A stretch of 64,000 nt of DNA from Ashinkailepas kermadecensis (taxonomy: Eukaryota > Arthropoda > Thecostraca > Neolepadidae), in contig JAOTOM010004742.1 of NCBI GenBank assembly GCA_034440615.1, positions 341,001 through 405,000 of the forward strand. Direction: 5' to 3'. The notes under the pieces were generated by a model. The model searched no databases. It saw nothing but the letters and a program-made list of their open reading frames with translations, and was not told the DNA's origin. Below are positions 34,336 through 46,780 of this stretch, piece by piece; position 1 is the first letter of the stretch; each line of letters opens with the position of its first letter. The translations under genes and the position numbers were made by a program.

Positions 34336-35556
34336 TGAGGACGCTGTCGCCCGCGTAGTGTACAGTCGCTCGCATCGCATTATACCAGGCCGGTGGTTCT
34401 TTCTCCATCCGCCAATTCCGTGACCTACATCTCAGTAAGGTTGCGTCTCACTTCGGCAAAGTATCTCGTAGTCATTGACTAGTTTCGCATGCATGAAGAT
34501 GGATTGGGGTGGGGGAGTGAGGGGGAAGGGCGTTGTGATGGATATTTGACACGGGCACACGAGGTCGAGTTTTTCGATGGAGCTCCGTAGGCGCAATATG
34601 CAATTCCACGAAGTTTGGAGGACGCGTTCCCTGTTCCCTTCCGCCTTGCTGACGCCCATTGGGGCGGGGCTGCGTGTTCTCACCTATATTCTGACGCATC
34701 CATCACGGTAGAAAAGGCAGCCGAAAAAGTAGTCGCAGGAATTGTAGTATACTTAATGACGGCAGCCACAGACAGCCATGACGTCACGACGAGGAGACGC
34801 ACACATTTCGCGCGCTACGCAATGGTCGCGTGCGCCATGCGCTACGCGATGGATGGAGCGCGCGCGCTCGGGGCACAGATGGTTGTACCAACTGTGTACT
34901 GGTTCAAAATCCAAAGCAGCTCTCGTTGAAACCGAATTTGTTACTAAGTGTGCTTCAAGTGAATGGACTCAAATGGTATCTGTCTCAAAAGGCGCTGATT
35001 CAAAAAAGGTTTTTGTTCGACAAGTGGCTTGTACAGGAAGGAAATGTGTTTCGTTCATAAATGCGTGTTGTTTGCCTTGTTGGTCGAACAATTATCCGCA
35101 ATTTGACTGCTTCATGCCGACAGCAAAGTCACAATAGGTAGAGAAGTGTCCTTTAATCTTCTCTTATTTATACCAAAGGCACACTTTAAGATGATCTGCT
35201 GAAAGTAAAAAGGACAACCATTTCAGCACGATAAACCGGCACAGCCGCCGAACTACATTGGCTAGGAGAGTTCGCATACATGCAGAGACAATCGAGCCCA
35301 CGTCACGCGAGTCCCGGGCTCTGCAAAATTATCTTCATGTTCTTTTGGTCTTCCGACGCTTCACTCACGCACGCCTCTGCTGTGATTCGTGCTAACGTGG
35401 ACACGTGCACATGTGGATTACATCAGGTTCTGGCTGCTAATGCGCTGCACGTGCACTATGCTCCACGTGCCACGAGTCGCTGCTCCCGACCGAGAGTGTT
35501 TTATGTGGCACGTGGCTGACACGTGCCCGTGGCTGACACGTGCCCGTGCCCCACAG
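34336..35556. other. End of intron 5, unassigned
   Basis: A 104-codon frame at 34615-34929 has no recognised domain or convincing splice borders. Confidence 0.4.
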
Positions 35557-35642
35557 CCGGCTCCGCGGACAGGATGGCGCAGGTCTCGGTGGGCCTCGTC
35601 TCCGCCGGTCTTCTAGTCGCAGTGGCCGGTCTCAGCCGATAG
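35557..35642 (+). CDS. Exon F: terminal exon, hydrophobic GPI-type tail and stop
   Basis: The acceptor GTGCCCCACAG ends at 35556. Entering in phase 1 gives AGSADRMAQVSVGLVSAG, then LLVAVAGLSR and TAG at 35640-35642. Small residues (Ala/Gly/Ser), a short spacer, about 17 hydrophobic residues and an almost absent cytoplasmic end form the usual pattern of a GPI-anchor signal; a single-pass anchor without a cytoplasmic domain is the alternative. No AATAAA is visible in the first 300-400 nt after the stop. A tandem array carrying 5' splice-site consensus copies begins 28 nt downstream. Confidence 0.6.
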
Positions 35643-35669
35643 CGGCGGGCTGCAGTTCCCGCCATGCGC

Positions 35670-35826
35670 GTAAGTTACCACCGTAGCGAGATGCCGTCCC
35701 GGTCGGACGTGTAAGTTACCACCGTAGCGAGCTGCCGTCCCGGTCGGATGTGTAAGTTGCGTGGCGTGGCGTTGCGTGGCGTTTGCGTTGCGTGGCGAGC
35801 TGCCGTCCCGGTGGGATGTGTAAGTG
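35670..35826 (+). repeat. Tandem repeat carrying GTAAGT donor consensus, 41-bp unit
   Basis: GTAAGTTACCACCGTAGCGA begins copies at 35670 and 35711. GTAAGTTGC at 35752 and GTAAGTGAC at 35820 start two diverged ones. The third copy is stretched to 68 bp by GCGTTGCGTGGC-type expansions. The array lies in the presumed 3' UTR of the Ig gene. Confidence 0.85.
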
Positions 35827-36897
35827 ACGTACCTAGTTTCCGCTAGCCAACAATGCACTGCAATGGTGCACTCACCGTGACGAAGGTCAATATTATCGGC
35901 TTTGAAAGCATTTTTAGGTATGGGATTGAAGGATATGGATTGATTTGTTGTCTATGAGTTCAGATCTGCACGTTTTATTTACATTTTTAACCCTTCAATG
36001 TCCTCATGTAGCATGGACCCTGGGAGTTGCTTTCAAAATTGCCAAAGTGCGCCCTGATCATTTAAAAGCGCCTAACAGAATGGGTGCACTGTGTTTCGTG
36101 TTAGCTTACGCCGAGGGATAATTGAAAATACTGTTGAAAAGAATCAGCGTCTGTCAATATGCAGTCATGATCCGACTCTTCCGATGTGAATAGTCTGATT
36201 CCCATGAAAACTACCTAACCAACGTCAGAATTGTCGGAAGATGGATGCTCCCCGTGCTTGACCGCGTCGGTGGGACTCTGGCCGCGCTCGCCGACGCGAT
36301 CCAGTCACAATGAAGGTCAACCCTTGACCTGCCGTACCGGGACCAGCCCCTTGACCTGACATCAGGTCAGCTGGTCTCGCTGCCGCCGGGCCACCGACAC
36401 GACACGTAACCGGTCACCGTGATTGACGCTCGACAGCCGTGACGTCACCAGGCGGCGGCCCGCCAACCTGTCATCACCACTCTGAACGTGATGAAGCTGG
36501 TGCCGTTTCTTGGAACGATTCGTTGGCACGATCCGTCCGAATGACCCGTCCACGACACGATCCATCCAAACGATCGTCAGCGCCACCGGCGGACGCCCCT
36601 TGCGTCCGCCGCAATGGTCTTAAAACACTGCGGTCACGCCCCGGCATGACATCACCAGCCCTGAGCATTCACTCATTCGCAGCCGCTGTTTTAACACGCG
36701 TCCTGAATGTCGCAGACCGACTGCGACAATACTCAGTAGCCGAGGTGCCGTCAGCTGTGGGCTGGTGAGAAGCGTTCCAGTTGAAAAGTATTCGGGCCAG
36801 GATCCAAGCCATGACAAAATGTAGGCCGAGGCTATTCCAAAGGACCAATAGCCCACCACTCGAATATACTAATTACTTGCGACGCGATGGTTTCTTC
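35827..36897. other. Downstream of the Ig gene, unassigned
   Basis: No clear polyadenylation signal or coding frame. It contains the AGGTCA half-site cluster listed separately. Confidence 0.45.
36314..36369. promoter_or_regulatory. Cluster of four AGGTCA nuclear-receptor half-sites
   Basis: AGGTCA at 36314 and TGACCT at 36325 form an inverted pair with a 5-bp spacer. TGACCT at 36352 and AGGTCA at 36364 form an everted pair with a 6-bp spacer. The motif is the classic half-site of nuclear receptors. Function here is unproven and half-sites are short. Confidence 0.35.
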
Positions 36898-37030
36898 ATG
36901 TCCGGGCCGTGGCACTGTCGACAACGACATGTCCGGGCCGTGGCACTGTCGAGAACGACATGTCCCGACTGTGGCACTGTCGACAACGACATGTCCGGAC
37001 TGTGGCACTGTCGACAACGACACGTCGAGA
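36898..37030. repeat. Minisatellite, 31-bp unit, 4 copies
   Basis: ATGTCCGGGCCGTGGCACTG, then TCGACAACGAC. Later copies read CCGACTG or CGGACTG. Confidence 0.92.
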
Positions 37031-37681
37031 CCGCGAATTCGGCTCTCACGTCGGGTATCCATTGAAGCCGTCGCTGCATGTGCCGCCGCCCGTTCCCGCA
37101 GCGTCCACTTCACATCGCATCGCATCGCGTGCCGACTCTGAGACGCGCCATCACCACCGCTGCCTCTCCGGCCGCCCGACGTCAAAACAGCGCCGGCGGC
37201 GTGTTACGGCTCGTCAGTCGGCGGGCAGCACGGGCTCCTATTCATTGCCGAGCGCGTCTGCGAGTTCCCCCACCACGCCGGCAGGTGGCTTGTGGGGGGG
37301 GGGGCGGGGGAGTGTCGCTGTCACAGGGCGGTGGCGTCCGCTGTCTGGCGGCTGAACACGAGCCGTGCATATCACCACGTCACAGCCTGATTACACCGGC
37401 GCCAGTCGCCGAATACATCCGGCTGCAAACTGCCGCAGGCGCTCCGGCCAGACAGACAGGTCGCTTGTGGCGACAGGCCCAATGACGAGGCAGCTCGTAC
37501 CGGGATGTGTGGCTCATTGTGGCCTCAAGCCCGGATCATGATGTTGATTTTGAGATGGCAGACGCTTTCTGACAGTATCGGCCGATCGGTTGGCAACAGT
37601 TCTCGAAGGACCGGTCCGGATTTACCCACCGTGCGGTCTCGACGTGGACTGTCCCGATCAAGTAGTCTAACGACGCTATAC
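37031..37681. other. Unassigned, CpG-rich, with a poly-G run
   Basis: A run of G around 37294-37310 could form a quadruplex. Overlapping frames are composition-driven. Confidence 0.4.
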
Positions 37682-38212
37682 TCGATAAACGGACACTGCT
37701 ACAGCACCGCCTATAGACGGACGCTGCTACAGCGCCGCTGGTAAACGGACACTGCTACAGCACCGCCTATAGACGGGCACTGCTACAGCACCGCCTATAG
37801 ACGGACACTGCTACAGCACCGCCTATAGACGGGCACTGCTACAGCACCGCCTATAGACGGGCACTGCTACAGCACCGCCTATAGACGGACACTGCTACAG
37901 CACCGCCTATAGACGGACACTGCTACAGCACCGCCTATAGACGGACACTGCTACAGCACCGCCTATAGACGGACACTGCTACAGCACCGCCTATAGACGG
38001 ACACTGCTACAGCACCGCCTATAGACGGACGCTGCTACAGCACCGCCGATAAACGGACACTGCTACAGCACCGCCTATAGACGGACACTGCTAGAACACC
38101 GCCGACAGACGGACGCTGCTACAGCACCGCCGATAAACGGACACTGCTACAGCAGCGCCTATAGACGGACACTGCTACAGCACCGCCTATAGACGGACGC
38201 TGCTACAACACC
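37682..38212. repeat. Minisatellite, 28-bp unit, about 19 copies
   Basis: AGACGGACACTGCTACAGCA, then CCGCCTAT. Minor forms are GGGCAC, GGACGC and CCGATAA. Confidence 0.96.
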
Positions 38213-39084
38213 GTCAATGTCGCTGTCCATAATTCGATAGCTGGGAGAGAACAGTCGATGGAAATCCATTACGGTTGGCAACAATGTCTAACTTGGAAAT
38301 TGATAATGCTTTGCATAATAGAACATAAATATTGACGAGAAGTTGTGTCAAAGTGGGCGGAGATGCGTCTCATGAATTATACCATGAGGCTGTGTCATGA
38401 TGACGAAGAAGGCAAGGGCAGAGTTAATGGAATGTGGAAGAGAACAGGAGAGAATAACAGGCAGAGGAGATGGTACATGCAAGGGGAAAGAGGTGATGGA
38501 ATGGGGCAGGTGAAAGATGACGGAGGAAGGGAAGGAAAAGAAAGGAGTGGCGCAAATAGTTTGTTTCCAAACACAATGACTTAGTAAAATATGAACGTAA
38601 GTAGGGCGTAGCTTTCATAACGAGGTAAACCCTTCCACCCACTTGTCGTTTGACTACAGCTGGTGCCGCTGCTACAGTCTAATTTACTTTGTTTCAGGAG
38701 TTGGACTGGATCCGTGCTGGAGCGAGCACTGGGCACCTTCGACAACCGCCGTGGTTGTCAACAGCCATGGGGCAAGCAAGCCCCATGGCGCCTCGACAGC
38801 CATGGGACCGTCACGTGTCCGGGGCGAGGCTGTCCAGTGCGCCGTCAAACGGATGATATTTTGTGATCATGTGCAATGTGACGTCATCTGCAGACGGTCA
38901 CCGCTGAGGGCCGCTGTCCGCCAACACTCACGCACTTCTAGTCGGCGGCCGGAGTTGGTGCTGTTGTTTGTCGCTTTGTCTACGGACGGTGCCCGGCCGG
39001 CAGGAGACCGAGGCGACAATGCGCGTGGCAGTATCACAGCACTGCTGTCGGACAGCGTTCTGTCGCGAGTGTGTTGATAAGCTG
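38213..39084. other. Unassigned
   Basis: A purine-rich stretch lies at about 38400-38560. A perfect 10-bp inverted repeat GCCATGGGGC (spacer AAGCAA) lies at 38764-38789. Confidence 0.4.
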
Positions 39085-39259
39085 TCATAGTCAGCGGCAG
39101 GATTGAGACAGCGGAGGAATTGAGTCAGTGCGACAGGATTGAGATAGGGACGGGGTTGAGACATGGGAATGATTGAGACAGCACTGTGGATTGAAATAGT
39201 GGCAGGTTTGGGACAGGGGAATAGTTGAGTCAGCGCGACAGGATTGAGACTGGGGAAGG

Positions 39260-39302
<43 letters not shown>

Positions 39303-39311
39303 GAGGGAGGG

Positions 39312-39388
<77 letters not shown>

Positions 39389-39716
39389 GCAAGATTGAGA
39401 TTGGGGAAGGAATGAAACAGGGCGGCAAGATTGAAATAGTAGCGGAATTGAGACAGGGGAATGATTGGGTCAGCGTGGTAAGATTGAGATAGCGCGGCAT
39501 GATTGATCGAAATAGCGTGACAGGATTGAAACAGCAGCAGGATCGAGACAGGGGCAGGATTGAGACGGCGTTGTAGGACTAAAATAGCAGCAGGATTGAG
39601 ACAGCGACAGGATTGAGACAGTGCAGCAGGATTGAGATAGCAGCAGAATTAAGACATGGGCAGCATTGAGACAGGGAGATGATTGGGGTGTTGACGGGAT
39701 TGAGAAAGGGGAGGGA
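39085..39716. repeat. Degenerate minisatellite, about 20-bp unit, split by (GA)n
   Basis: The core is GACAGGATTGAGACAG with many variants. The (GA)n tract at about 39262-39387 (with a GGGGAGGG break) appears to have grown from a GATTGAGA unit. Confidence 0.85.
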
Positions 39717-39862
39717 TGAGTCGGCGGCAGGGTTAAGTCGGCGACAGGCAGGATTAAGTCGGCGGCAGGGTTAAGTCGGCGACAGGCAGGATTAAGTCGG
39801 CGGCAGGGTTAAGTCGGCGGCAGGGTTAAGTCGGCGACAGGCAGGATTAAGTCGGCGGCAGG
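39717..39862. repeat. Minisatellite, about 19/23-bp units, about 7 copies
   Basis: AGTCGGCGGCAGGGTTA and AGTCGGCGACAGGCAGGATT alternate. Confidence 0.9.
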
Positions 39863-41480
39863 ATGCCGGTTGCCGTCAAGGGACACTCTTCAGCTGACTG
39901 TTGGCAGTAGCCGAGTCCAGGCCCCGGCCGCTTTCAATCGTAGCGGATTGTGACCGTACCTAAACCTGCTAATATTATCGATATTTTTACACGCGGTTAT
40001 TAACAGTCTGTGAGCCCCTGAACGCTTCACGTACACGAAGCCAGGGTGAGAGAAAGACACACGTGATGATGCCCGCTTGTAAGATCGGCTGTGTATAGCT
40101 CAGCTCATCAGTGTGCACATGTAATGTAATGTCGTGTCATGTCTGCGATACCAGCACTGCAGGGTTTGCTGGTTTTGCTCACTTATGATGTAGGTAATCC
40201 TTTATTCCTCTGTTGTATGTATGGACCTCAATATAAACACGGCTTTCGTTGTCGTGTTTGTAGGCTATCATTTTTGTTGTGCAGAAGAGAGTCGTTGATG
40301 TAGTGATGGTGGCAACGAGACACTGTATAACAGCAACCGCCTGTGACATGCTGGGACTCAAGTAACTCGAAACCAAAGCATGTACCGAAAACGGCCGATG
40401 AATTGAAAGTGTCATGACCTGAAAATGGCATGAACTGAAAATGTCCGATGAACTGAAAATGGCATGGAATGGACCTGACAAGCTACCAGCTCGTCAGATA
40501 TGCCAACAGCGGCGCCATCCACATTTGGTGCCGACTCTGCGTCCTACCACGTCCGCTGAGCAACACGTCACATTTGGTGCCGATCCCACCACTGCCGCTG
40601 GGCAACACGAACCTCGGCTGCCGAGTTGGCCACAGACAGCAAGCAGTTCCGCTTACCCTCCATTGGTATTGCCCTGTTTACTGAGGTCAACGTGTCGTTT
40701 CCTCATCACATTGATCTACACGATTTTCCGGCCACACCAATACTCATGGCTTTAAACAGTGTAAAAAGCTGACTGTTCAGCAATTTGAAGTTGGCGTTTC
40801 GCTGATAAAAGTAGTATTGTTATGAAGCACATGCATATGATAGTATTATTGTTATTCTGTATTGATGTAGCTGTTTCCAAATTATAAAACGTCATGACGA
40901 CATTCCATGGCGTGGTGTCCCACAATGTCTGCCACACCTTCACGGAGTCGAAGCTGACAATCAAAAGAAACGCTGAAGTGTGCGGCCATTCTGTGCAGAA
41001 TTAGCGCCAATGACGCTGCAGCCCTGGTTGTCACGTGCGCTAATCACGCAGCGGTGTTGTCTGAAAAGTACCTCCGCTTTGCAGTGTCGTGAGCTAGTCT
41101 GGTGTGTCTGCAATCACAGCACCCGGACCGTGTCTGACATGCGATGACACACTGTGCCAAGCCACATTCGACCCAACTACAACTGGGTCAGGGGGAGGTG
41201 AGGGCGTTGGGTACACACGACATTTCAGGCCTTGGCCTGTCGGAACGCAAGAGAGGTGCCAAGCAACGAGCGGCGTTTATTGGACGGAGGCCGAACGACG
41301 TGCACGTGCCAATCCGTGCCAACGGCGGGAGCCGCCTGGCTCCCGCTGGCATACAATCCGTGTTTGAGTTCGGTGTTAATCCCGGGTGGAAGGAGTTCAC
41401 TCCTCTCCCTACTTCTTCCTCCTTGTGTTATCTCCCCTGCACTATCTCTGCTTCAGTATTTTGGTCTTGGTCTCGGTCGC

Positions 41481-41481
<1 letters not shown>
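39863..41481. other. Unassigned unique sequence
   Basis: Frames up to 104 codons lack motifs. Confidence 0.45.
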
Positions 41482-41925
<444 letters not shown>

Positions 41926-42102
41926 CTCTCACCTGGCGCCGGCGCGCTATCTGCTACCATCTGACGACTCCTCACCAGCGCGTCAATTCGCTGCCACAAA
42001 GCCTGCTCCCGCTTTCGGGTGCCTTATCGCAGGCCGCCTCCGTCCCCTGCTGCCTTGCTGATGTGGCTGGCCAGCAGCGACGCCCACATCTCTGTTCCCG
42101 CT

Positions 42103-42490
42103 ACACGTCCAGGTCTGGTGCCGTGCTGCACGTCCAGGTCTGGTGCCGTGCTGCACGTCCAGGTCTGGTGTCGTGCTGCACGTCCAGGTCTGGTGTCGTG
42201 CTACACGTCCAGGTCTGGTGCCGTGCTACACGTCCAGGTCTGGTGCCGTGCTGCACGTCCAGGTCTGGTGTCATGCTACACGTCCAGGTCTGGTGTCGTG
42301 CTGCACGTCCAGGTCTGGTGTCGTGCTGCACGTCCAGGTCTGGTGCCGTGCTGCACGTCCAGGTCTGGTGCCGTGCTGCACGTCCAGGTCTGGTGCCGTG
42401 CTGCACGTCCAGGTCTGGTGCCGTGCTACACGTCCAGGTCTGGTGCCGTGCTGCACGTCCAGGTCTGGTGCCGTGCTGCACGTCCAGGTA
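42103..42490. repeat. Minisatellite, 25-bp unit, about 15 copies
   Basis: ACGTCCAGGTCTGGTGCCGT, then GCTGC. Two variable sites (C/T in GTCGTG, G/A in TGCAC/TACAC) give four haplotypes in irregular order. Confidence 0.96.
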
Positions 42491-42974
42491 TATGGTATAA
42501 GGTGATGCGCTTCACGTCCATGTCTGGTACCGTGCTTTACGTTCACATACTTTTTGTACAGTTTTGGTTGACGGCTAACAAGCATCAGCTGACATGAGCG
42601 TCTATCATGGGAGACTATGCATTTAAAAAACAGAAATGGAGGGATATGTTTTCAAGAAGTTGTTTTGTTTTTCTTTTCTGGAAAAACATGGGAGTGCCAA
42701 TCCGTATTCAATCCATATCCGTTGATTTGTCTAGATTCAATCCAGTCGTGTCGGTGCCGCGCACTGGCCACCGAGCGTGCCGTGGCCTCTCCTTATCCGC
42801 TCGTACCCCTCCCTGCTCTGACATGACCTGAAGATGATGAAAGGCACACATTTGTCCACGCCGTCTTCATCATCTCCTACCTCTACATCCTTGTCTGCAT
42901 TTGCTGGTGTGACATAATCTACTTCCACCTCACCAAGTCCTCCTGACCTGTTCGGACTTTACTTTTATGGAAAC
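42491..42974. other. Unassigned
   Basis: Nothing identified. Confidence 0.4.
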
Positions 42975-43325
42975 TACACAAATCCAATCCAATTCGCTCC
43001 GTTATCCGCACCAAACGGACATCCGGGCGGATATCCAATCCAATCCAATCCAATCCAACCAAATCCTCTCCGTTGTCGATACCAAATGGACGTCCGGGCG
43101 GATATCCAATCCAATCCAATCCAATCCAACCCAATCCTCTCCGTTGTCCATACCAAATGGACGTCCGGGTGGATTTCCAATCCAATCTAATCCAATCCAA
43201 CCCAATCCTCTCCGTTGTTCATACCAAATGGACGTCCGGGCGGATATCCAATCCAATCCATTCCAATCCAATCCAATCCAATCCAATCCGTTATCCACAC
43301 CAAATCGGCATCCGTGCGGATACCC
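42975..43325. repeat. Higher-order repeat: 71-bp unit containing (CCAAT)n
   Basis: CTCCGTTGTCSATACCAAAT recurs at about 71-bp steps, followed by GGACGTCCGGGCGGATATCC and a run of CAATC units of variable length. Five copies; the outer ones read CCGTTATCC. Confidence 0.93.
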
Positions 43326-45656
43326 AGTCCGCGGTGTGGTATAGATAACTGAACACGAACGCGGACTGCCTGAGCCAGAGCTCCGACAGTTACACTGGGT
43401 AGGGGATTCACAAGCATCTGGCTTTAACTTCAGAGCTAGCGCGTACCTGTCGTGTCGACTGGCTTACTTATACGCGACTTCTGCTAATAGGACAAACCAC
43501 GGCATCGTATTTAGACAGAAACACGAAATACTTCATTTTTCTATGTTCGATTCGTGTCAGTGGCTTGTCAACATGCAGTGTTTTTCAGCCGTTCGATCTG
43601 CTCTGTGATACAAGGTAGCATGATGACCGAGATCCCTGGCAATGGCCTCTGAGATGGAATAACTAGCCTTACTTCGGTTTGAAATGAATTCGTACTGGAA
43701 TTATAGCTGCGGTCTACGTTCCAAGCAAGAAATATATGGTGTGGAGAAAAGAATTCAAGACACTCTTTTCGAATTGCATGAGACATACTAGCTATTTTAT
43801 GGAAGCGCAATACATCTATTGAATCATTGGCGTGATGCTTCATATCGAAGCTCGTTGTTCACAGAGGAGTGTACCAAGGTTCCACCCGACTCCCTAGCTG
43901 CCTGGCAATCGCATGCCATTTTAGCGAAAGCAAGTGTCGTGGATGAAGTCTTACAGACTTTATGTGAAAGGCTGCAGTGGTGCCATTTGCCAAATTCCAC
44001 TGTGGACACGATGTGCCTGCGAACAAATCCATCCGATACTACCAAAGGGCATGGTTCCGCTTGATGTCAGGAGAATTGTTTTCTCTGCTTTACACCTAGA
44101 CCCACATATAAACATATAAACATAACATATATGCAGATGTATATCATGTGCATGGCAATATGCATATAATGTGAGTCCTAGGTATATAATTGCGCATAAT
44201 TATGTGGAGAACATCACTACGAAATTCGCTTCGTATTTTAATCTCCTAAAACGACAGGTGAGACAGGCAGACTTACGTAAGCTGCCGTGGACTTCGCTAA
44301 CATTATGATCTGGGTACTAAAGGAACTGACTCCCCACTCAGCCTTTGCTCATATGCAATATGTTAGTTTTGACCCATGTTTGTGCTCAGGTATAGGTCAG
44401 TTATTCTTTGTACATATTTGTTTGTACTCGTAAAAGTCAGTTTCCCTGATTCAGTCGTCAAGTCTATAAATTCTCACAACCGACAATAAGGTCTAGGACC
44501 TCTTGGCCCCAATCTGGAACCTGAAGTCGTCCTGACAACCCCGGACGGGGACGGTCGAGTGGTGGCGGCACACATTAAGCGAATCCGTTGCGGGCGTGCC
44601 GAGCCTTGTCTTTTCGTCGACCGGTGTGTGCACGCCTCTCGTGCGGAGCCAGACGAAGCCGACAAGACGACAGCCCACTGTGTTACACACTCCAGCAGGA
44701 CGGCGTGCAGAACGAGCAACGTCTGGGTTATAAACGAGAACACTTTTCTGGACCTGGCCCACTTTGGCGGACGAATGAGTCAGCACCAGGCTTGCTGGAC
44801 GGATAACAAATGCGGCCTGGTGTTGACCCTGACCTAGCAGGGCCAGTTTGCTATGGGTCAAGCGGAGTGCTATCGTACAAGACTCACGATTATTTATATG
44901 GCATCTATTGCATCATTACATGGAAAGCCCACGTAGTCCAGCTAATTAAGAACAATGCTTTCCCAGCATGAAGCTTTTAACTGTCCCTCGCCGACCCCTC
45001 CCCGCAACTCCCACCCACGAAAGAAATGAAATCATGAAAATATTATTCGAAAGAACCTAAGCGCCGGAGAGTATGTCGCAGCGAACATGTCGCCTGCAGT
45101 TCCTCTATTTTGAATTCATGCAAATCAATCCAGGTTTCGGCCTGCCTCACTTGAATTCAATCTTGTCCTTAATTTTGCTTTGAGGCTCAGGTGTTTGCCT
45201 AATGAGGTAACGTGAAATATAGTCACTTAACTTTGAATGAAATTACAAAATGGGAACAAATGACAAGCCAGTACTGTCATAGTATTTTCCTTCGGTAAGA
45301 TAAGATACGAGTTCATAAGCTTCTCGGATATCAACAGGAATAGGTGGCAATAACCAAATATTTCGCCTGTGTCAACAAGACCTGGTTACGAGCATACGCT
45401 ACCAACTATACGATGTCACAGTAGGCACAGTAATGACAACAAGCTCCAATGTATTCTCAATTCGAAGGTGAGAAAACGTGCAAAATTAACCTGCGTGTTC
45501 TATACAGGAACTACAGTCAGAAAATTTGAAACTGAAAGCGCATTCCCAGGGGGAACTGGGACTGAATTATCAACACTTCTGGATTAAAGCTGACATTTGC
45601 AGTACTTGGGACCAAGCGATAGCTTATCAACCTGAGAACAGAGGGCCCGGAGGTCA
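43326..45656. other. Unassigned unique sequence
   Basis: Frames near 44493-44861 overlap on both strands without recognised domains. The upstream part of the Penelope-like relic may begin in 45370-45650 but is too decayed to read. Confidence 0.4.
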
Positions 45657-46780
45657 TTGTGTGGAAGGTCAGATATAAGAACTCTCCCAACAGCTCAAGG
45701 CATTAAATACGGTCGTAGCGCTTTCAAGTCAGCAAAATATAGACAGGTTGGGACAACTTCTCATCGATTCTGCCCACCAAAGCTGCTCAGAGATCCCACA
45801 GCTGCCAAAGTAAAACAAATGACGAAAGTCATTGATGACCTACGCAAAACCAGCCAGTTGTCAGAAAAGCTGACCAGAAAACTGAAACCAAATCACTCGA
45901 CGAATCCTCGCCTGTACGGTCTTTCCAGCATCACAAAGAATGAATGCCTAAATTAGGTCCATCAAAAGCGTCCAGTTCTCAATTATGGCTGTGCCGTGCA
46001 ATGCCTTCTACGTATTTGTTCTACGTATTTGTTCGGGAACTTAGTCATGGCTAGGTGTCTGGAACTGGTACAATGGCTAGCTTTGACGTAGTCTGGCTGT
46101 TCACCAAGGTGCCTGCAGAACGATGATTATATGTGGGGCAAGTTGAGCAGCGGCCTAACACTAACTGACACTGTGTGAATGAACGGAGCAACGGCCTGGC
46201 ACTGTCGGAGCGAACAGAGTTGGATGTAACCTCTTTCCGGAAGTTAATACAAGCGTGTCTGGAGTGTAGATTTGTCAAATGCGTGGGTAAGTGTTACAAC
46301 CAGACCGTCGGCGCACCCGTGGGACTCAGTTTGGCTGTAGTTTTGCCAGAACGGATTTGGAAGGGCCGGAAAATAGGTTGCTGCAAAGCTCAGATCTGCA
46401 GCCACTGCTCTGGAGACGATATGTGGTTAATGCTTGCATCATTTGGCCACATGGGGAGCACAGCCTCAAGCGGTTTCACCAGCATCTGAACAGAGGCGAT
46501 TCCGATGCATAATTAATCATGGAACTGGAAAGTTCTGGACGGCTTCCGTTCCATGATGTAGTGGTTGGAAGGGACCATAGTCATCTGAAACTGGCCGAGT
46601 ACAGAAAACCTGCAATCTCGAACGTGTTGGTGAAGCACGAATCGCACCATGTCTCTTGTATGACGTTTGAAATTATCCGATGCCTAGATTCAAGAGATGA
46701 GCTGGTTTGCGCTCAATGCCACATGCATGGGGTAAAGCCATGGAGCGATTTGTTTACTTCTGCTCACGGCCGCTGGTGAC
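45657..46780 (+). mobile_element. Penelope-like element reverse transcriptase relic
   Basis: Pieces in order across frames are LLRDPTAA then KLTRKLKPNHSTNPRLYGL (45657-45956), TMASFDVVWLFTKVPAE (about 46067-46123), GKCYNQTVGAPVGLSLAVVL (about 46283-46342), WRRYVVNACIIWPHG with LKRFHQHLNRG (46411-46509), and MELESSGRLPF then EYRKP with ESHH (46519-46650). This series of finger, palm and post-palm motifs matches Penelope-type RTs. The catalytic Tyr-Val-Asp-Asp is replaced by Tyr-Val-Val-Asn, and there are stops and at least two frame changes, so the copy is dead. No GIY-YIG endonuclease was recognised downstream. Confidence 0.75.

Noticed and set aside
34615..34929. 104-codon frame before exon F
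   Set aside because: No motif, contains CpG-rich stretch, and joining it to neighbours breaks the phase pattern.
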